From contig OZ037850.1 in the NCBI GenBank assembly GCA_964035575.1, positions 1,632,501 through 1,696,500 on the forward strand: 64,000 bases of DNA, read 5' to 3'. The notes beneath the pieces are model-generated. The model was not told the origin of the DNA. It made no database searches and worked only from the letters and a program-made list of their open reading frames with translations. The stretch comes from Rhynchopus sp. YZ270_cl-10 (taxonomy: Eukaryota > Euglenozoa > Diplonemea > Diplonemida > Diplonemidae). This document shows, one piece after another, positions 22,040 through 33,600 of the stretch. Within the stretch, counting starts at the first letter, position 1. Every line of letters begins with the position of its first letter. The position numbers and the translations under genes were made by a program.

Positions 22040-25000
22040 ATGAGTGAGGAGGGTCCCCCCTGTGACCCTCCTCTCGCTGTGGAAGAGGAGGAAGTGCACA
22101 GCCCCACACATGTCGTGACAGAGGAGCAGCATGTGGACCCCAACGTCGTGCCCGATGCGATCATTGAGCAGGAGGACGTGCTGCAGGAGTCTATAGTGGA
22201 GGAGGACGGTGAGGACCCGTGGTTGCATACGATTGACGCTGACCTGGTGCACGCGGCGCATGTGCGCAAGGCGCAGCCCGTCCTGCGTGAGACAATCCAT
22301 TACGTGATAGAGGGCACAGCCGCAGAAGGAGGCACACCCAACACCCTCAAGTCCTACTTCATCATGTCCATCCTAGGCAGCCGCAAGGACACACAACTCA
22401 TCACAATCTGCCCCATCTCCGGCGAGCTTCACTTCCGCGGCATCCCAGGCTTCGACGTCTTCCGCTCTGAAGGTGAGGCACGTGCACACCTGACTGACAA
22501 GCTCGGCCTGCGCATCGTCAACGCCGCCAAGGGGCCAGCGCTTCTGGGTGCAGTTCAGGCAGGTCCGAAGACGCTTGTGGGTGTTGTCACTGCGTCGGAG
22601 GCGCGACTCATCCTGCCGTCAGGGGAGCCTGTGTACACAGTGACGGAGGTGAAGTGGATCGAAGTGCGTGTGTCCCACCCCTGCCACACAAACTTCGCAC
22701 AAACCTTCGCATCCCTCATAACAGAGTTCAGTGTGCCCAACCTCCACTTCTACACCTTCCCCTTCGTTGACATCACGCGCCCCTGGCCGCCAACAGAGGA
22801 CACACCAGACCCGCATTTCATTTGGAACTCTTTCCTGTCAAAACCCTTCGACAAGCTTGGGCTGGGCGAGTGGACCGTGAAGCTTCTGCAGGGTGTGGCT
22901 GCAGGGAAGGTTGTGAGCCTGGGCATGCCTGTGTACCCGACACTGCTGAAGAAGCGTCTGAAGCGTTTCTACAAAAAGTACAACCCTGCGAAGATGAGTG
23001 AGATCAAGGCCGTGATGTCCAACTACAGGGAGGACGAGCTGTTTGCGAAGCTTGTTGCCAAGTACGGCGAGGAGCCGACGACAGACCTGTCGGAGGAGTA
23101 CGACTCTGATGAGGGCAAGCCCAACGAGGCAAACGTGAGTCTGCTGACACGACGTTGGTCGCGACATGCGGGGACCCGCTACAACGCACGAGGCATCGAC
23201 GCGACTGGTGCGCCTGCGAACGAGCTGGAGTGCGAGCTTCTCTTCTCCTCCGCAGACAAGTGGGCGTCACACGTGTGGCGCCGTGGCAGTGTGCCGATCA
23301 AGTGGTCCTCGAAGCTGGGAAGCACGGTGAAGGTAGGGCAGGCGACCTTTGTGATCTGCAAGGACCCCTTCGCAGACAGCCACCGCTACTGGGACAACTT
23401 AGCACGACGTTACGCAGGGTGGTGCGAAGGCGAGTCGCCTAGCATCGTCGGCTTTTCGCTGCTGCACACAGAGCCCGAGCACGGTGAGCTGCTCCTCGTC
23501 GAGAACTACCAGGAGTCGCTCAGGGAGGTCAGGCGCCACCGCCCCAACACCAAGGTGGAGCTTCTCGGCTTCGACTGGCACAGAACTGTGAAGCAGCTTG
23601 GCCTTGGCATCGCTGTTGACGGTGCTTGGAAGCTCTTCGCAGGCCCACTCGCACAGCACGGCGTCTCGTCGGGCACAGTTGAGGTAACGGGCTTGGTCGA
23701 CAACAAGTCGCTGTTCGAATCGTCCCCAACAGTGACGGAGAAGAAAGAACCGAAGCGTAAGGGTGCTTTCGCCACGATCCGCGGGCTTGTGAGCCAGCAG
23801 AAGTTGCGCTTCACTGCAGACGCCTTCAACCTGGACCTGACGTACATCACGCCACGCCTCATTGCCATGGGCTTCCCGAGCTACGGGGCTGAGGGGTACT
23901 ACCGGAACCCTGTGGACGAGGTGGAACGCTTCTTTGAGACACGGCACAAGGGACACTACAAAATCTACAACCTGTGCACGGAACGTGAGTACGACTCCGA
24001 GACGCGCTTCAAGGGCAACTTCAGGAGGTGGCCTTTTGAGGACCACAATGCACCTGCACCCATCAGCATGATACCCGACCTTGTCGCCGATGCGCAGGCG
24101 TACTTGGCAGAGGACCCTGCAAACGTGATTGCGGCACACTGCAAGGCAGGCAAGGGCAGGACGGGTGTCATGATCAGTGCGCTGCTCATGAACGGTGCGT
24201 GCCCCGACGCAGTGCCGCCACGCAACGCTGCTGCGGCCTTGGGCTACTTCGGCGCAGCACGCACGAAGGACGGACACGGTGTGACGATCCCTTCGCAGCG
24301 GCGCTATCTTTACTACTACCAGGACATGCTCAGCAGGCAGAAGGGCAAGGTGCCGCCTATTGTGCGTCTGCGTATCACAAAGATCGTGGTGCAGTCTCCC
24401 GTGAAGTACGGCACACCACCAAACCTCTACGCCCTGGTCAACGAGAGCCCGAAGTGGGTCATGACCAAGCCAGGCAAGCAGTACTTCGACAGAGGTCCGA
24501 CAGTGACGAAGTGGGATTCGCGCAGGATCGAAGCCCCGCAGCAGGCCGGCGCACGCTTCACGCTGTTCGACCTGACGGAGGGCAACGACCACAACGGCGG
24601 CATTACTGTGAGCGGCGATGTGAAGGTTGTGTTCATGTCGCAGCGGTCGATCCTTGGCGACGAGCACCTCTTCCACTTCGGCTTCCACACCTCCTTCATT
24701 GACGCGGACGTCATTACAAAGGGCGAGCCTGTCCGTTTCTGCAAAGCTGAGTTGGACGGCGCATGCAAAGACGAGAAGCACTCTAAGTTCCGCCGAGATC
24801 TCCAAGTTGAGGTATATTTCGCACCGTGCAACCAAGATGCGCCTGTGGATGAAGACGTGGCTGTGCCTGAAGGGGAGGACAAGGACGAAGGCGAAGGAGC
24901 CGCCCACGAGTCGCCCGTTGTGGAGGATGAGACTGGTGACGACGGCGATGTGCACACTGCAGTGCAGTGCAGGCAGAAGGGCATTGTGCGCATGAACTGT

Positions 25001-26896
25001 GTCGACTCGTTGGACCGCACGAACCTGGCAAGCTTCTTCATGGCGCTGCAGATCGCAGCAGAGTTGCGGCGCACGATACGTGGCGACGACGAGAAGCCCT
25101 TCCCACTGCAGGGCAAGGAGAAGACCCTCGACGCTGTGAAGGAGTCCTTGGGGGATTCGCTTGTGGGGCACCTTGCCGAAGTCTTTGTCGCTAACGGCGA
25201 TGTGTGCTCCCTTCTTTACACGAACACACAGGCCACCCACACCGACTCGATCCGTGAGATGTCCACACGCCTTGGCAAAGCGCAGAGCAATGCTATGCTC
25301 TCTGTGAAGCGCAGGTACCACAACACTGTCAGTGACACAAACCGCCACAACACGATTCTTGCCTTCTTGGGACAGGCCAAGCATCCTGTGGTGCCGCCGT
25401 TGCTTGCGTCTGTGCACCCTGCTTGCATCTTGTCCGTTGTCCCGCATGTCAAGGTCAAGAACGCGGACCCCACCACGCTGCTCTACGTCCCACCCACAGG
25501 CGGCCACCCGTGGGTCGCACCTTCGTCTGCTCCGATCGAGCTCTTGGCGTACGTCCCACACCGTGGCAAGGCGTGTGCGGTGGGCATCTGCTTCCGTTGC
25601 GACGCGACAGGCGACGATGAGAACTTCCCCACATCCTTCGAGGTGCTGACCGGTACCTCCGTCGACAACATGCAACCCGTGCTCGAGGCAGTCACCATCC
25701 CCCGCGCAAAGGATCACACCTGGCTGTACTACCCCCTCGTCGCTGAGTCTGGGGAAGAAGGTGCAAGGCTCGTTGCCGTGCGCTTCACGAAGTTCATTGG
25801 TTCGTACGCAGTGCTCGGGGGCATCCGCATTCTTGCCACAGACTCCGAAGCACCGTCCGAGATGCTCCCTGTTCAAGAGTTTGGCCAGCCGCCTCAGCCA
25901 GCACACCACGTTATCCAGGCGACGGGTGATAAGTTGGTCGTCGCGCTTGATGATTACGTCTCTGTGGAATCTGTGTCACTGTCAATCCCAGAGGGTGCGG
26001 TGATTGAGTCTGTGTCCACAGGTATGGCATCATGTTTATGGATTTATGGTCCATTTTTGTATCAGATTCTTCTGATTTCCATTTTTTTGGGGAAAACAAA
26101 ATAACACATCACACGTAGGTCTGAACTTTGGAAAGCTGACTCCACTTCAAGCGCACGACTCTGACAAAAACGTGTTCACGTCGTCCGAACCTAGCACCGC
26201 TCGCTTGATTGTTGTGGACGCACCTGGTGCTGCAGAGGGCATCAAGCTGGTGAGCATGGAGGGCCCGCTTGCGTTGCTGGGGACGTACAGGACACCTGCA
26301 CCGCCTTCCTCTGGTCTCAGCCTGCCTACCCGGCAGCTGCCCAGAAAGAAGGCACGGAAGCTTTCTGAAGGAAAGGTATGCCTACAACTTGCACTTGACA
26401 TTGCATTGACCTCGCACAACACCACAGGACGAGGAGATGATGTGCTTCTTCGCTGTTGTGCACGAAACCAACATCGTCGGCATCAGGCTGTTCGTGGCAC
26501 ATCCGTCCGTTCAGTCGAGAGGCGTCCGTGTTGGCGTTGCAAGCGACCCTTCCGTTATTGCAGTACCTTCGCCGCAAGCGCGTGCGGCAGTGATCAAGTA
26601 TGTGCTTTTGCAGCATCTAAATACGTAGTGTGCATACATATGTTGGCTAGAATGTGGAAGTTCCCTTTTCAGTAAATCACCAAGTCTACCATGTCACCAA
26701 CCACACCATCATCCCACCCTTTTCCCACAGATTTGCAGAGGACTTCACTGTGCCAGAGTGCATGCAGGGCACCGAGCTCGACTTCCACTTCTCCGCACCC
26801 GTCAAAGGGAACCTCATCCGTGTGGAGATCAACCCGCTTGCTGTCGACACCGTCCACACCTACGCACAGCACATCTCAGTTCTAGCTGAAGACTAG
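22040..26896 (+). CDS. Chimeric phosphoinositide phosphatase: PTEN unit nested inside a SAC domain
   Basis: Four exons: 22040-26021, 26119-26375, 26428-26597, 26731-26896, giving 1,524 residues. The N-terminal half of a SAC domain (about 100-555) carries RRWSRHAGTRYNARGID and RRGSVPIKW. It is followed by a full PTEN-type unit (about 580-925) with the P-loop HCKAGKGRTG (Cys701, Arg707), the QRRYLYYYQDML segment and a C2-like beta domain. Then SAC resumes and gives its own catalytic loop NCVDSLDRTN (Cys987, Arg993). Both active-site signatures are intact. SAC phosphatases act on PI4P and related lipids; PTEN removes the 3-phosphate of PIP3, so one protein may act at two positions. The 1130-1524 tail is beta-rich, with WLYYPL and similar motifs. 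I take the ATG at 22040, just after a pyrimidine tract and AG; an in-frame ATG lies 35 codons upstream but its peptide is encoded by that tract. Plant SAC9 is another large SAC protein with a domain inserted in SAC (WW, from memory). Confidence 0.88.
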
Positions 26897-27883
26897 AACC
26901 GCGTTCGCGAGAAAAGCTAAGACATCCCAATGAAAGAAACAAAACAGTCGTGTGAAGGGATCAGTCATATGAGAAAACGGTGAATTTGCCCACGCATGGA
27001 ACAGAGAAAAAAGGGGAAGAACTCCTTTAAGGGTGTATACCTGTGAAAAATATCGTTCTCAAGTTGTTACGGGGTTTTTGGGTAGTGTCTTTTTTGTGTG
27101 GACAAACCGAATCCATATGTGTCCATAAGTAGAAGGCTTTTGTCCTCTTCTCTACTTTTCAGTGCTTTTTTGACCAGGGTTTTTGTATAGAGGTGTGCAC
27201 GTGGGTGTAGTGTAGTGTATACCTCTTGAAAAGTTTCGTTTGTTTGGCCCGTTTTTGATTTTTAAGGCGGGTCCTCGAATTAGTCTTTCCCACAAATTGT
27301 ACCATTTCCTTTTTGCTGTCCAAACCCTCAAACAGAGGACCACAATTTTCCTTTATCTCATCTCTGCCACACTCTTGGATGAGGTGTGCCGTCTGCAAGC
27401 ATCCTATCCTCTTAGGGTGCCGTTGTGTGAGATGAAAAAATAAAAGCGTGTAAAACTGCGTGTCTGCTTTTATCGGAATGTCTTTGAATTTAATTGTTCT
27501 GAAAACCATTTCGTGTATTATCCCTTTTCATGTTTCTTCCAACGCTCCACCCTTTACCCGAGGGGGAGAACATAAAAACGTAAACAGAATGCGAATAAGA
27601 GAAGACATACACACACACCAAGGCGTGTAGAGAATAAGAAGAAAAAAGCATAGTTATAATGAAAAATGACCCAGTGAGGTTTGTTGTATAGTTCAACAAA
27701 CAAATAAAACAAAACAAAACAAAAAAAAACAGCAACAGAAACAGACCTCCCACCTACCCTTTTATCTATACGACAACCCCGTTGTACCACTACGCAGCTT
27801 ATGCTGTGCCCACCAGAGCGAGGATTGGTTCCCACCTACACACACAACAGATTCCACATACACAAGACAACAGTCACGACAGC
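26897..27883. other. Intergenic region, SAC-PTEN to astacin copy A
   Basis: No gene seen. Mostly AT-rich, with an A-rich stretch at 27690-27732. The astacin duplication begins near 27829. Confidence 0.6.
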
Positions 27884-29395
27884 ATGTCCTGGAAGGCGTC
27901 ATCCTTGGTGGTCCTGAGCATATGTGCTGCTGCGTCTGCGGGCAGGAGGGGACGTGCGACATGGGATTACGACTACAGCATTGTTGAAGGCGACGTGCAG
28001 GTTGAGACTTCTCCTGACCGTGCTGGGGGTGTGCTTGGGTCGACACCGCTGACAAGTGCGTCGCAGCTGTTCCCTGTGGGTGAGGCTGTGAACTATTATG
28101 TGGCATCGCCACTGAGTGCCTCTGATGCACGCATTGCAGACGCAGTGCGGGATTGGGAGGCGAAGACGTGCTTCCGCTTCACCCAGTGCACCTCGACCTC
28201 GTCGTGCCCAATTCCGTACATGTACTTCCAATCTGGAGGTGGCTGCAGCTCACCTATTGGGAAGCGTGCGGCGGGTGTCAACAGCATCACCCTTGCGAGC
28301 GCGTGCTCAGCGGGCAATGCGATGCATGAGATCGGCCACTCCCTGGGGCTGTCGCACGAGCAGACGCGGAAGGACAGAGACAACTACATTGAGGTCGACA
28401 TGTCGCAGGTGTCCTCGGGTCTGGAGAACAACTTCAATAAGAACGGTGCGAGTGCGCGTGACCTGGGCCAGTACGACTACGGGTCGATCATGCACTATGG
28501 GGCAAACAGCTTCAGAATCGGGAGCAAGCCAACGATCATCTCGCCACAACCAATTGGCCAGCGCAACGGGCTGAGTGCAGGCGACGTGGCTGCGATTGAG
28601 TTCATGTACAACGGCTGCTCCACACGGTTCGCTGCACCCCGCTGCATTGCCTCACAGAGCGAGAGCACCACACTCGTGATCCCTGTGGACAAGGCCTTCA
28701 GTGTGGACTTCAACGCACTCTACACCACAACACGCTCCATGCGTGTCACGTACCCAAACACAAACGCGCCCGACACACAGCTCCTGACACCTTCCGGGAC
28801 AACGATCACCGACACAGGCTACGCAGCCCTGCGCTACACACCGACACGCAACGACGCAGGTCGCACCTTTGTCTTGGCTGCAACATTCACAGCGTCCGAC
28901 GGCCCCGTCTCTGAGTGCCGTGTCAGCGTGCGGGTCGAGGGGGATGTGGTGGCGACTGCAAGCCCGCCAACAACGTCGACCCCGCCTGTCAGGACACCAA
29001 GCCCACCTGTGAGGACAGCCAGCCCCCCGACAACTGCGAGCCCGCCTGTCAGGACAGCGAGCCCGCCAAGGACAGCCAGCCCCGCGAGCCCGCCTGTGAG
29101 GACGCCGAGCCCGCCAAGGACACGTAGCCCAAGAACCTCGAGGACACCAAGCCCAAGGACGACATCCAGCCCACCTGTGAGGACAGCGAGCCCGCCAAGG
29201 ACAGCCAGCCCACCTTCCAGGACAGCCAGTCCCCCGAGAACTGCGAGCCCACCTGTGAGTACACCAGCACCACGCACATCGACACAGTGCAGGACCAGGC
29301 TCCGCGAGAACCGTTCGTGCAAGGGGCAAGAGTCGTGCTGTGCATCAGGCCTGAAGTGCATGGGCACCAGGCGGATGACGTGCAAGAAGGAGTAG
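27884..29395 (+). CDS. Secreted astacin-family zinc metalloprotease, copy A
   Basis: A 503-residue single-exon gene. A signal peptide (first 19 or so residues, LVVLSICAAASA) leads to a short propeptide and an astacin domain. The zinc site is HEIGHSLGLSHEQ (His148, His152, His158, catalytic Glu149), with the Met-turn SIMHYG (Met203, Tyr205). After a beta-rich region comes a low-complexity linker of PP-R-T-A/P-S repeats (about 375-465), then a small Cys-rich tail (CKGQESCCASGLKC). The linker is probably heavily O-glycosylated and the tail disulphide-bonded; both are inferences. The domain set suggests an extracellular or lysosomal digestive enzyme. The start is chosen at the signal peptide; an upstream in-frame ATG gives no sensible leader. 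A near-identical paralogue lies at 52948-54477. Confidence 0.93.
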   Translation: MSWKASSLVVLSICAAASAGRRGRATWDYDYSIVEGDVQVETSPDRAGGVLGSTPLTSASQLFPVGEAVNYYVASPLSASDARIADAVRDWEAKTCFRFTQCTSTSSCPIPYMYFQSGGGCSSPIGKRAAGVNSITLASACSAGNAMHEIGHSLGLSHEQTRKDRDNYIEVDMSQVSSGLENNFNKNGASARDLGQYDYGSIMHYGANSFRIGSKPTIISPQPIGQRNGLSAGDVAAIEFMYNGCSTRFAAPRCIASQSESTTLVIPVDKAFSVDFNALYTTTRSMRVTYPNTNAPDTQLLTPSGTTITDTGYAALRYTPTRNDAGRTFVLAATFTASDGPVSECRVSVRVEGDVVATASPPTTSTPPVRTPSPPVRTASPPTTASPPVRTASPPRTASPASPPVRTPSPPRTRSPRTSRTPSPRTTSSPPVRTASPPRTASPPSRTASPPRTASPPVSTPAPRTSTQCRTRLRENRSCKGQESCCASGLKCMGTRRMTCKKE

Positions 29396-30406
29396 GGCCC
29401 GTCTGTGCAATTTATTACTATCGTCAATTTAAGAATTTAAGAACAGCCTCAAATCAAATATACTTTTTCTTGGCTTAAAATGTGAAGGCCTCAAGTATCA
29501 AGTCAAACCCAAACTTCATCTCACAACGATCCCACAGAAGACTGCACACTTTATTATGCGCGAGTCTCCACCGAGTCTTGTGTTCTTGACTGTTGTTTGA
29601 CTTTATAACTAAAAGCCACATCTTTTGCACGGGTATAGAATATTACCAAGCAGAACCCGTTGCAGTTGTTTCCCCTTTCTCTTTTTGTTCATAGAACACC
29701 GGCCCAGCCGGTTGTAGCCACAACAGCACACGACATGACCTCTGTCTTGCTGTGGTTGGATGATGACTCGTTGTTCTCTACCAACCACATTGTGTCTTGA
29801 AAGTGTTGGTGTGGTGTTATTATTAGCGTTTCTTGCAGTTTGTTTTTGTGGAGAACCCCAAGTGCCTGCGTCCTGCATATGTTGCACTGCAATCTTCACG
29901 TTTTGTTTCTCTTTGACACACAGCCATGCGTTGTCTATCACTTTCTTCCCTTTTTGTTTTGGTGTGTGTGCACTTTACGAGACGCACGTTCATCTTCCCA
30001 GTATTCTTTTCATCTTCTATTTATTTTTTGTATTTACTCTGCACTTTCGTCATGGATTTCCATTTCACGGTTTGTTTTGATGTGAGTTGTGTAAAATACC
30101 TCCACCACCTCCACCACCACCACCACCACCACCCTCTCTTTTAAGAGCTTAATAATATTTCTCACTTTGCCTCAATGTAGCTTAACAGCGAGAGTGATAG
30201 TGTTCCTGGTAACAAACTGTCTCCTGTTTGCAACCTTAAACGGTTCTTGAGGACTGTCTTTGTTGCATCCGCTTTCATTTCCGTTCTTGTTAGGAAGGCT
30301 GTTATTCATCGCAGTGATAGATGTGGACGTAGAAGCTTTAGTGTCTCCAACTTTACTCATACAGGAAATATTTTTCTCAGGTTTTCACCAAAGCTACACC
30401 CGCACA
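29396..30406. other. Intergenic region, astacin A to COQ10-like gene
   Basis: Up to about 30085 this is duplicated 3' flank shared with astacin B. A CCA-repeat tract lies at 30098-30131. A pyrimidine tract ending TCTCAG near 30380 is a likely acceptor for the next gene. Confidence 0.6.
29968..29987 (+). repeat. Loop hairpin, degenerate, stem GTGC/GCAC
   Basis: The loop includes ACGAGAC; followed by GTTCATCTT. Lies in the 3' flank of astacin A; this part is deleted in copy B. Confidence 0.4.
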
Positions 30407-31075
30407 ATGTTCCGTGTCTCGCGAATGTCCTATTTTGTCTTTTCTTCTTCGCCGAAAACGTTTAAGAAGCAGAAGATTGTTGAGTTCTCTCCGAAGCAGG
30501 TGTTTCATGTGATTGGCGATGTCGCTATGTACAAAGAGTTTCTTCCTTATATCAGAGACAGTGTCGTGACGAGGCGGATCTCGGATACGGAGTTTGAGGC
30601 AGAGCTGGGTGTTGGGTTCTCGATGTTCTCGGAGAATTATACGAGCAAGGTCACACTGCGGCCTGATAGCGAGATCACGTCTGTCGCCGTCGACAGCACC
30701 GTCTTTTCAGAGTTGCTGACGACGTGGCGATTTGCGCCGCACCCGAAAGGCTGCGAAGTCGACTTCAGCATCTCCTATGTTGTCAGCAACCCATTCCTCA
30801 AGATTGCTATAGACACCTCCTTCCCAGAAGCAGTCGAGATGCAGGTTGCAGCATTGGAACGGCGCTGTGCCAGCCTCTACCCTCCACCCGTGGATGCAGA
30901 ACACGCGTTGCATCCACAGGACACACAACGTACAGATGCAGAGGATAAAGACCTAGTAGCATTCAACAATTTTGTAGAAGTGTTCGCCTCCGTACGACGC
31001 CTAGCAGAACAGACAGGGATGAGCGAAGAAGCAGTGGAGCGAGCGTTCAAAGAGAGCAGACTGTTAAAACCCTAA
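30407..31075 (+). CDS. COQ10: COQ10-like START-domain protein
   Basis: 222 residues. The START/polyketide-cyclase-like fold of the COQ10 family is recognisable from the order KIVEFSPKQVFHVIGDVAMY, then EFLPYIRDS, then LTTWRFAPHPKGCEVDFSISY. COQ10 binds coenzyme Q in the mitochondrial inner membrane and is needed for its efficient use in respiration. The N-terminus (MFRVSRMSYFVF) is basic and hydrophobic enough for a short mitochondrial presequence. The C-terminal 60 residues are longer and more acidic than in most family members. The start is placed 26 bases after a TTTTTCTCAG acceptor-like site. Its presence argues for a respiring mitochondrion. Confidence 0.85.
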   Translation: MFRVSRMSYFVFSSSPKTFKKQKIVEFSPKQVFHVIGDVAMYKEFLPYIRDSVVTRRISDTEFEAELGVGFSMFSENYTSKVTLRPDSEITSVAVDSTVFSELLTTWRFAPHPKGCEVDFSISYVVSNPFLKIAIDTSFPEAVEMQVAALERRCASLYPPPVDAEHALHPQDTQRTDAEDKDLVAFNNFVEVFASVRRLAEQTGMSEEAVERAFKESRLLKP

Positions 31076-31527
31076 AGGGTACACACGAGAACTAATGTGC
31101 CACGATGTCATGCATTCTTTTGGACACTACCCTTTCTTCTTGTTGATGCAAAAGAAGGGCAAATAACAAAAAACGACAACAAGAGAGGCAGAAGTCCTTA
31201 TATAATATATTAATATTATCTCTACACGCTTCTGTGTGTCTACGCATCCTAACCGGGAGACACTGTTTTGTACAGAACCCATCTTTTTCTTTTGACAAAA
31301 AAATAGTGTTTTTTTTTGTCTCGAGACAGCGTGAGCGCTGTGCTCCATATGCTATGCTATCCTATACAAACACTATGTAACCCCCTTGCTCGTCTCCACT
31401 CTTTTTACGCTTCAAAAGTTTTGTGTTCCTCTGCCGTGCTCGAAGAGGTTGTTTACTTTCTTTCATTTTCACTCCATGATTTTCCCCCCTGCACTTCATA
31501 TATGAGACAGAAATCGACACACACACA
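31076..31527. other. Intergenic region, COQ10 to helicase
   Basis: No gene seen. The last 80 bases are pyrimidine-rich and fit a processing region before the helicase start. Confidence 0.6.
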
Positions 31528-33423
31528 ATGAGGCGAACGTGCCCAACATTGCGAGGAAAGGGAGGGTGGTCGACTCTCAAGTTCAAAGGTGATCCTGTGC
31601 GACGTCTGAACGAAAAGCGACGCAACAGAGAACTTCTGCGTGATGACATATTCAGAGCGCAGACGGGGCTGCCTGTATGGATGAACAACACAAAGCGGCA
31701 GATCCAAGCCTTCCGGGAGGAGGACGGCGACGTGCCGCTGATTGAGGTGCACAAGATCCACGAACACCTCACACCCCAAGAGGCTGAGTACAAAGAGAAC
31801 AGGCGCGAACCGCTGCAGTTCTACGACATGGACAGCTGGGTGTCGGAGAGCATATGCCGCACCCTCATCCGCCAGGGCATCACAAGCTTCACAGAGATAC
31901 AAGAAAAGCTCCTTCGCGCACTTCTCCACGGGCACGACATCTGCGCGACGTCGTACACAGGGAGTGGCAAGACCTTCGGCATTGCACTCATTTTGGCCGA
32001 ACGCATTGTGTCGCGCGCAGACTTCTTGCCCTATTCATTTGTGGCGCTTGCGCCGTCGCACGCAGTGTGTCTGCAGATACAGAAGTGGGTATCCTTGCTG
32101 TGTGCAACAAACTACACATACGCGATCGACCCGATGGTGTCAGAGCAGGAGCACTCCGCCGCATTGCAGGCGCGCAACCCCATTCTGTTGATCAGCACCC
32201 CAGAGGCGTTGAATGCACAGCTGGCGTACGACAAACGTGTCCTCAACGAAAGATTAACAATGGGTTCAAGCCTCCTCAAGGAAAGCGGTTACAGAGACAT
32301 CGAACTGCACACACGGAGGAAGAGGGACAACAGCTACAATAAATGGAAGAACACAGAGAGGGAGGACACGCTTCTCACAAAGCTGCGCGACAACAGTCAG
32401 ATGATTGCTGTGGACGAGGCCGATTCAGTGTTTCCAACAGACTCGCGCGACAAGCGGTACTACATGTCACGCGATCTCATTCGATCCTTTCTTCGCATAA
32501 AAGGCGGGCAGACAGGTCACCACCCTTCGCCGCAGCAACAGATGATCTTCATATCGGCTACATTGTCGTACGATTCTCTTTCAACCTTTATCCCGATGAC
32601 ACAGACTTCTGAGGTCAAAACAGACCAAGGGGCACCCCGACTCAGCTATTTCACTATTAAGCCGAAGTCCGAGCTTGCGCAAAACGACGGACGAGACGGC
32701 GTCAAGAGCAACGAACCTATTCTTGTCCGCCCGTTCTCGGATGCTCTCAGTGTGACCGAATCTGCTATAGAGGGGAACATCTCGAAGGGTGTGTTCCCCC
32801 CTTCCCTCCTCCACTCCTTCGTTGTTGCGGACAGCACTGCGCAGATGGTCAACACAATCAGAGTCGCAGTCGCGTCGTACACATCGAATGGGTTCTCTGT
32901 CCCTGGGCTGAACGTGGTGCCTGGGCGCAAGCAGCGCGAAACGCTGCCTCTCTCAAGACACGAGGCACGGTTTCTTGTTGTCTGCAGTCCCGAAGACGTC
33001 AACGCGATGGTGACTTGTGTGAATGATGCCACAGGCTTCACGTGCACTGCGTTTGTCGGTGGCGAGAAGTCCTTGACCGACGCACGCAACCTCCTGGAGA
33101 GTGGGTCCGTTAATGCCCTGGTGGTGCCCAACGACTCTGTGCGAGGGTTGGACTTCAAAAGCGTGACCCACATCTTCATTGTAGGGATGCCTGATACGTC
33201 GCAGTCGTACACACACATCGCAGGACGCGTTGCGAGGAACGGAGATCCCGGCATGTGCGTCACGCTGCTGAACCCTCGGAGTGTTTCTAAACTGAGGAAA
33301 TCTCTGAAAGGAACAATCCAAGTTATCACCACAAAATACTCAACCCTCCGCGACAGGTGCCAGAACCTGGTTGTGGAAGGGAAGCCATTTACGTTCGATG
33401 AAGTTGAGCAGCGGTTAGCATGA
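31528..33423 (+). CDS. DEAD-box RNA helicase, probably mitochondrial
   Basis: 631 residues, one exon. Helicase motifs in order: a Q-like region (ITSFTEIQEKLL), Walker A SYTGSGKT (about 142-149), a motif Ia variant ALAPSHAVC in place of PTRELA, LLISTPEAL, DEAD box VDEAD (295-299), SAT in FISATL, RGLDF, and motif VI HIAGRVARNGD in place of HRIGRTGR. ATP-dependent RNA unwinding is expected. The first 60 residues are rich in Arg and Lys and poor in acidic residues, consistent with mitochondrial import. A long insertion separates motif Ib from the DEAD box (about 245-290, very basic). The changed Ia and VI motifs suggest a divergent subfamily; the RNA substrate cannot be told. Confidence 0.9.
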   Translation: MRRTCPTLRGKGGWSTLKFKGDPVRRLNEKRRNRELLRDDIFRAQTGLPVWMNNTKRQIQAFREEDGDVPLIEVHKIHEHLTPQEAEYKENRREPLQFYDMDSWVSESICRTLIRQGITSFTEIQEKLLRALLHGHDICATSYTGSGKTFGIALILAERIVSRADFLPYSFVALAPSHAVCLQIQKWVSLLCATNYTYAIDPMVSEQEHSAALQARNPILLISTPEALNAQLAYDKRVLNERLTMGSSLLKESGYRDIELHTRRKRDNSYNKWKNTEREDTLLTKLRDNSQMIAVDEADSVFPTDSRDKRYYMSRDLIRSFLRIKGGQTGHHPSPQQQMIFISATLSYDSLSTFIPMTQTSEVKTDQGAPRLSYFTIKPKSELAQNDGRDGVKSNEPILVRPFSDALSVTESAIEGNISKGVFPPSLLHSFVVADSTAQMVNTIRVAVASYTSNGFSVPGLNVVPGRKQRETLPLSRHEARFLVVCSPEDVNAMVTCVNDATGFTCTAFVGGEKSLTDARNLLESGSVNALVVPNDSVRGLDFKSVTHIFIVGMPDTSQSYTHIAGRVARNGDPGMCVTLLNPRSVSKLRKSLKGTIQVITTKYSTLRDRCQNLVVEGKPFTFDEVEQRLA

Positions 33424-33600
33424 TTCCTCCCGTTTCCCCCGTTATGTGGAGATTGTTGTCCCATAAACAGGGTTGATAGAGCTTTTTTAACACATTCTGG
33501 CGCTAACAATATGCCCTCCTCCTTCCCTTTTCTGGTTTACGTCTTCTTCCACCATTTTACCACCTCTCACACCTACAGCTTTACACACCTAACAGCCGTA

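Larger units (their letters stand above)
27829..30085 (+). repeat. Segmental duplication, copy A (astacin unit)
   Basis: Homologous to 52891-56275 in the same orientation, 25 kb away. The match covers about 55 bp of leader, the whole coding region and about 600 bp of 3' flank. The first kilobase of coding sequence is identical or nearly so by eye. Confidence 0.9.

Noticed and set aside
23399-25909. An 836-codon open frame on the minus strand
   Set aside because: It is the antisense shadow of the GC-rich SAC-PTEN gene; the sense strand carries clear phosphatase motifs.
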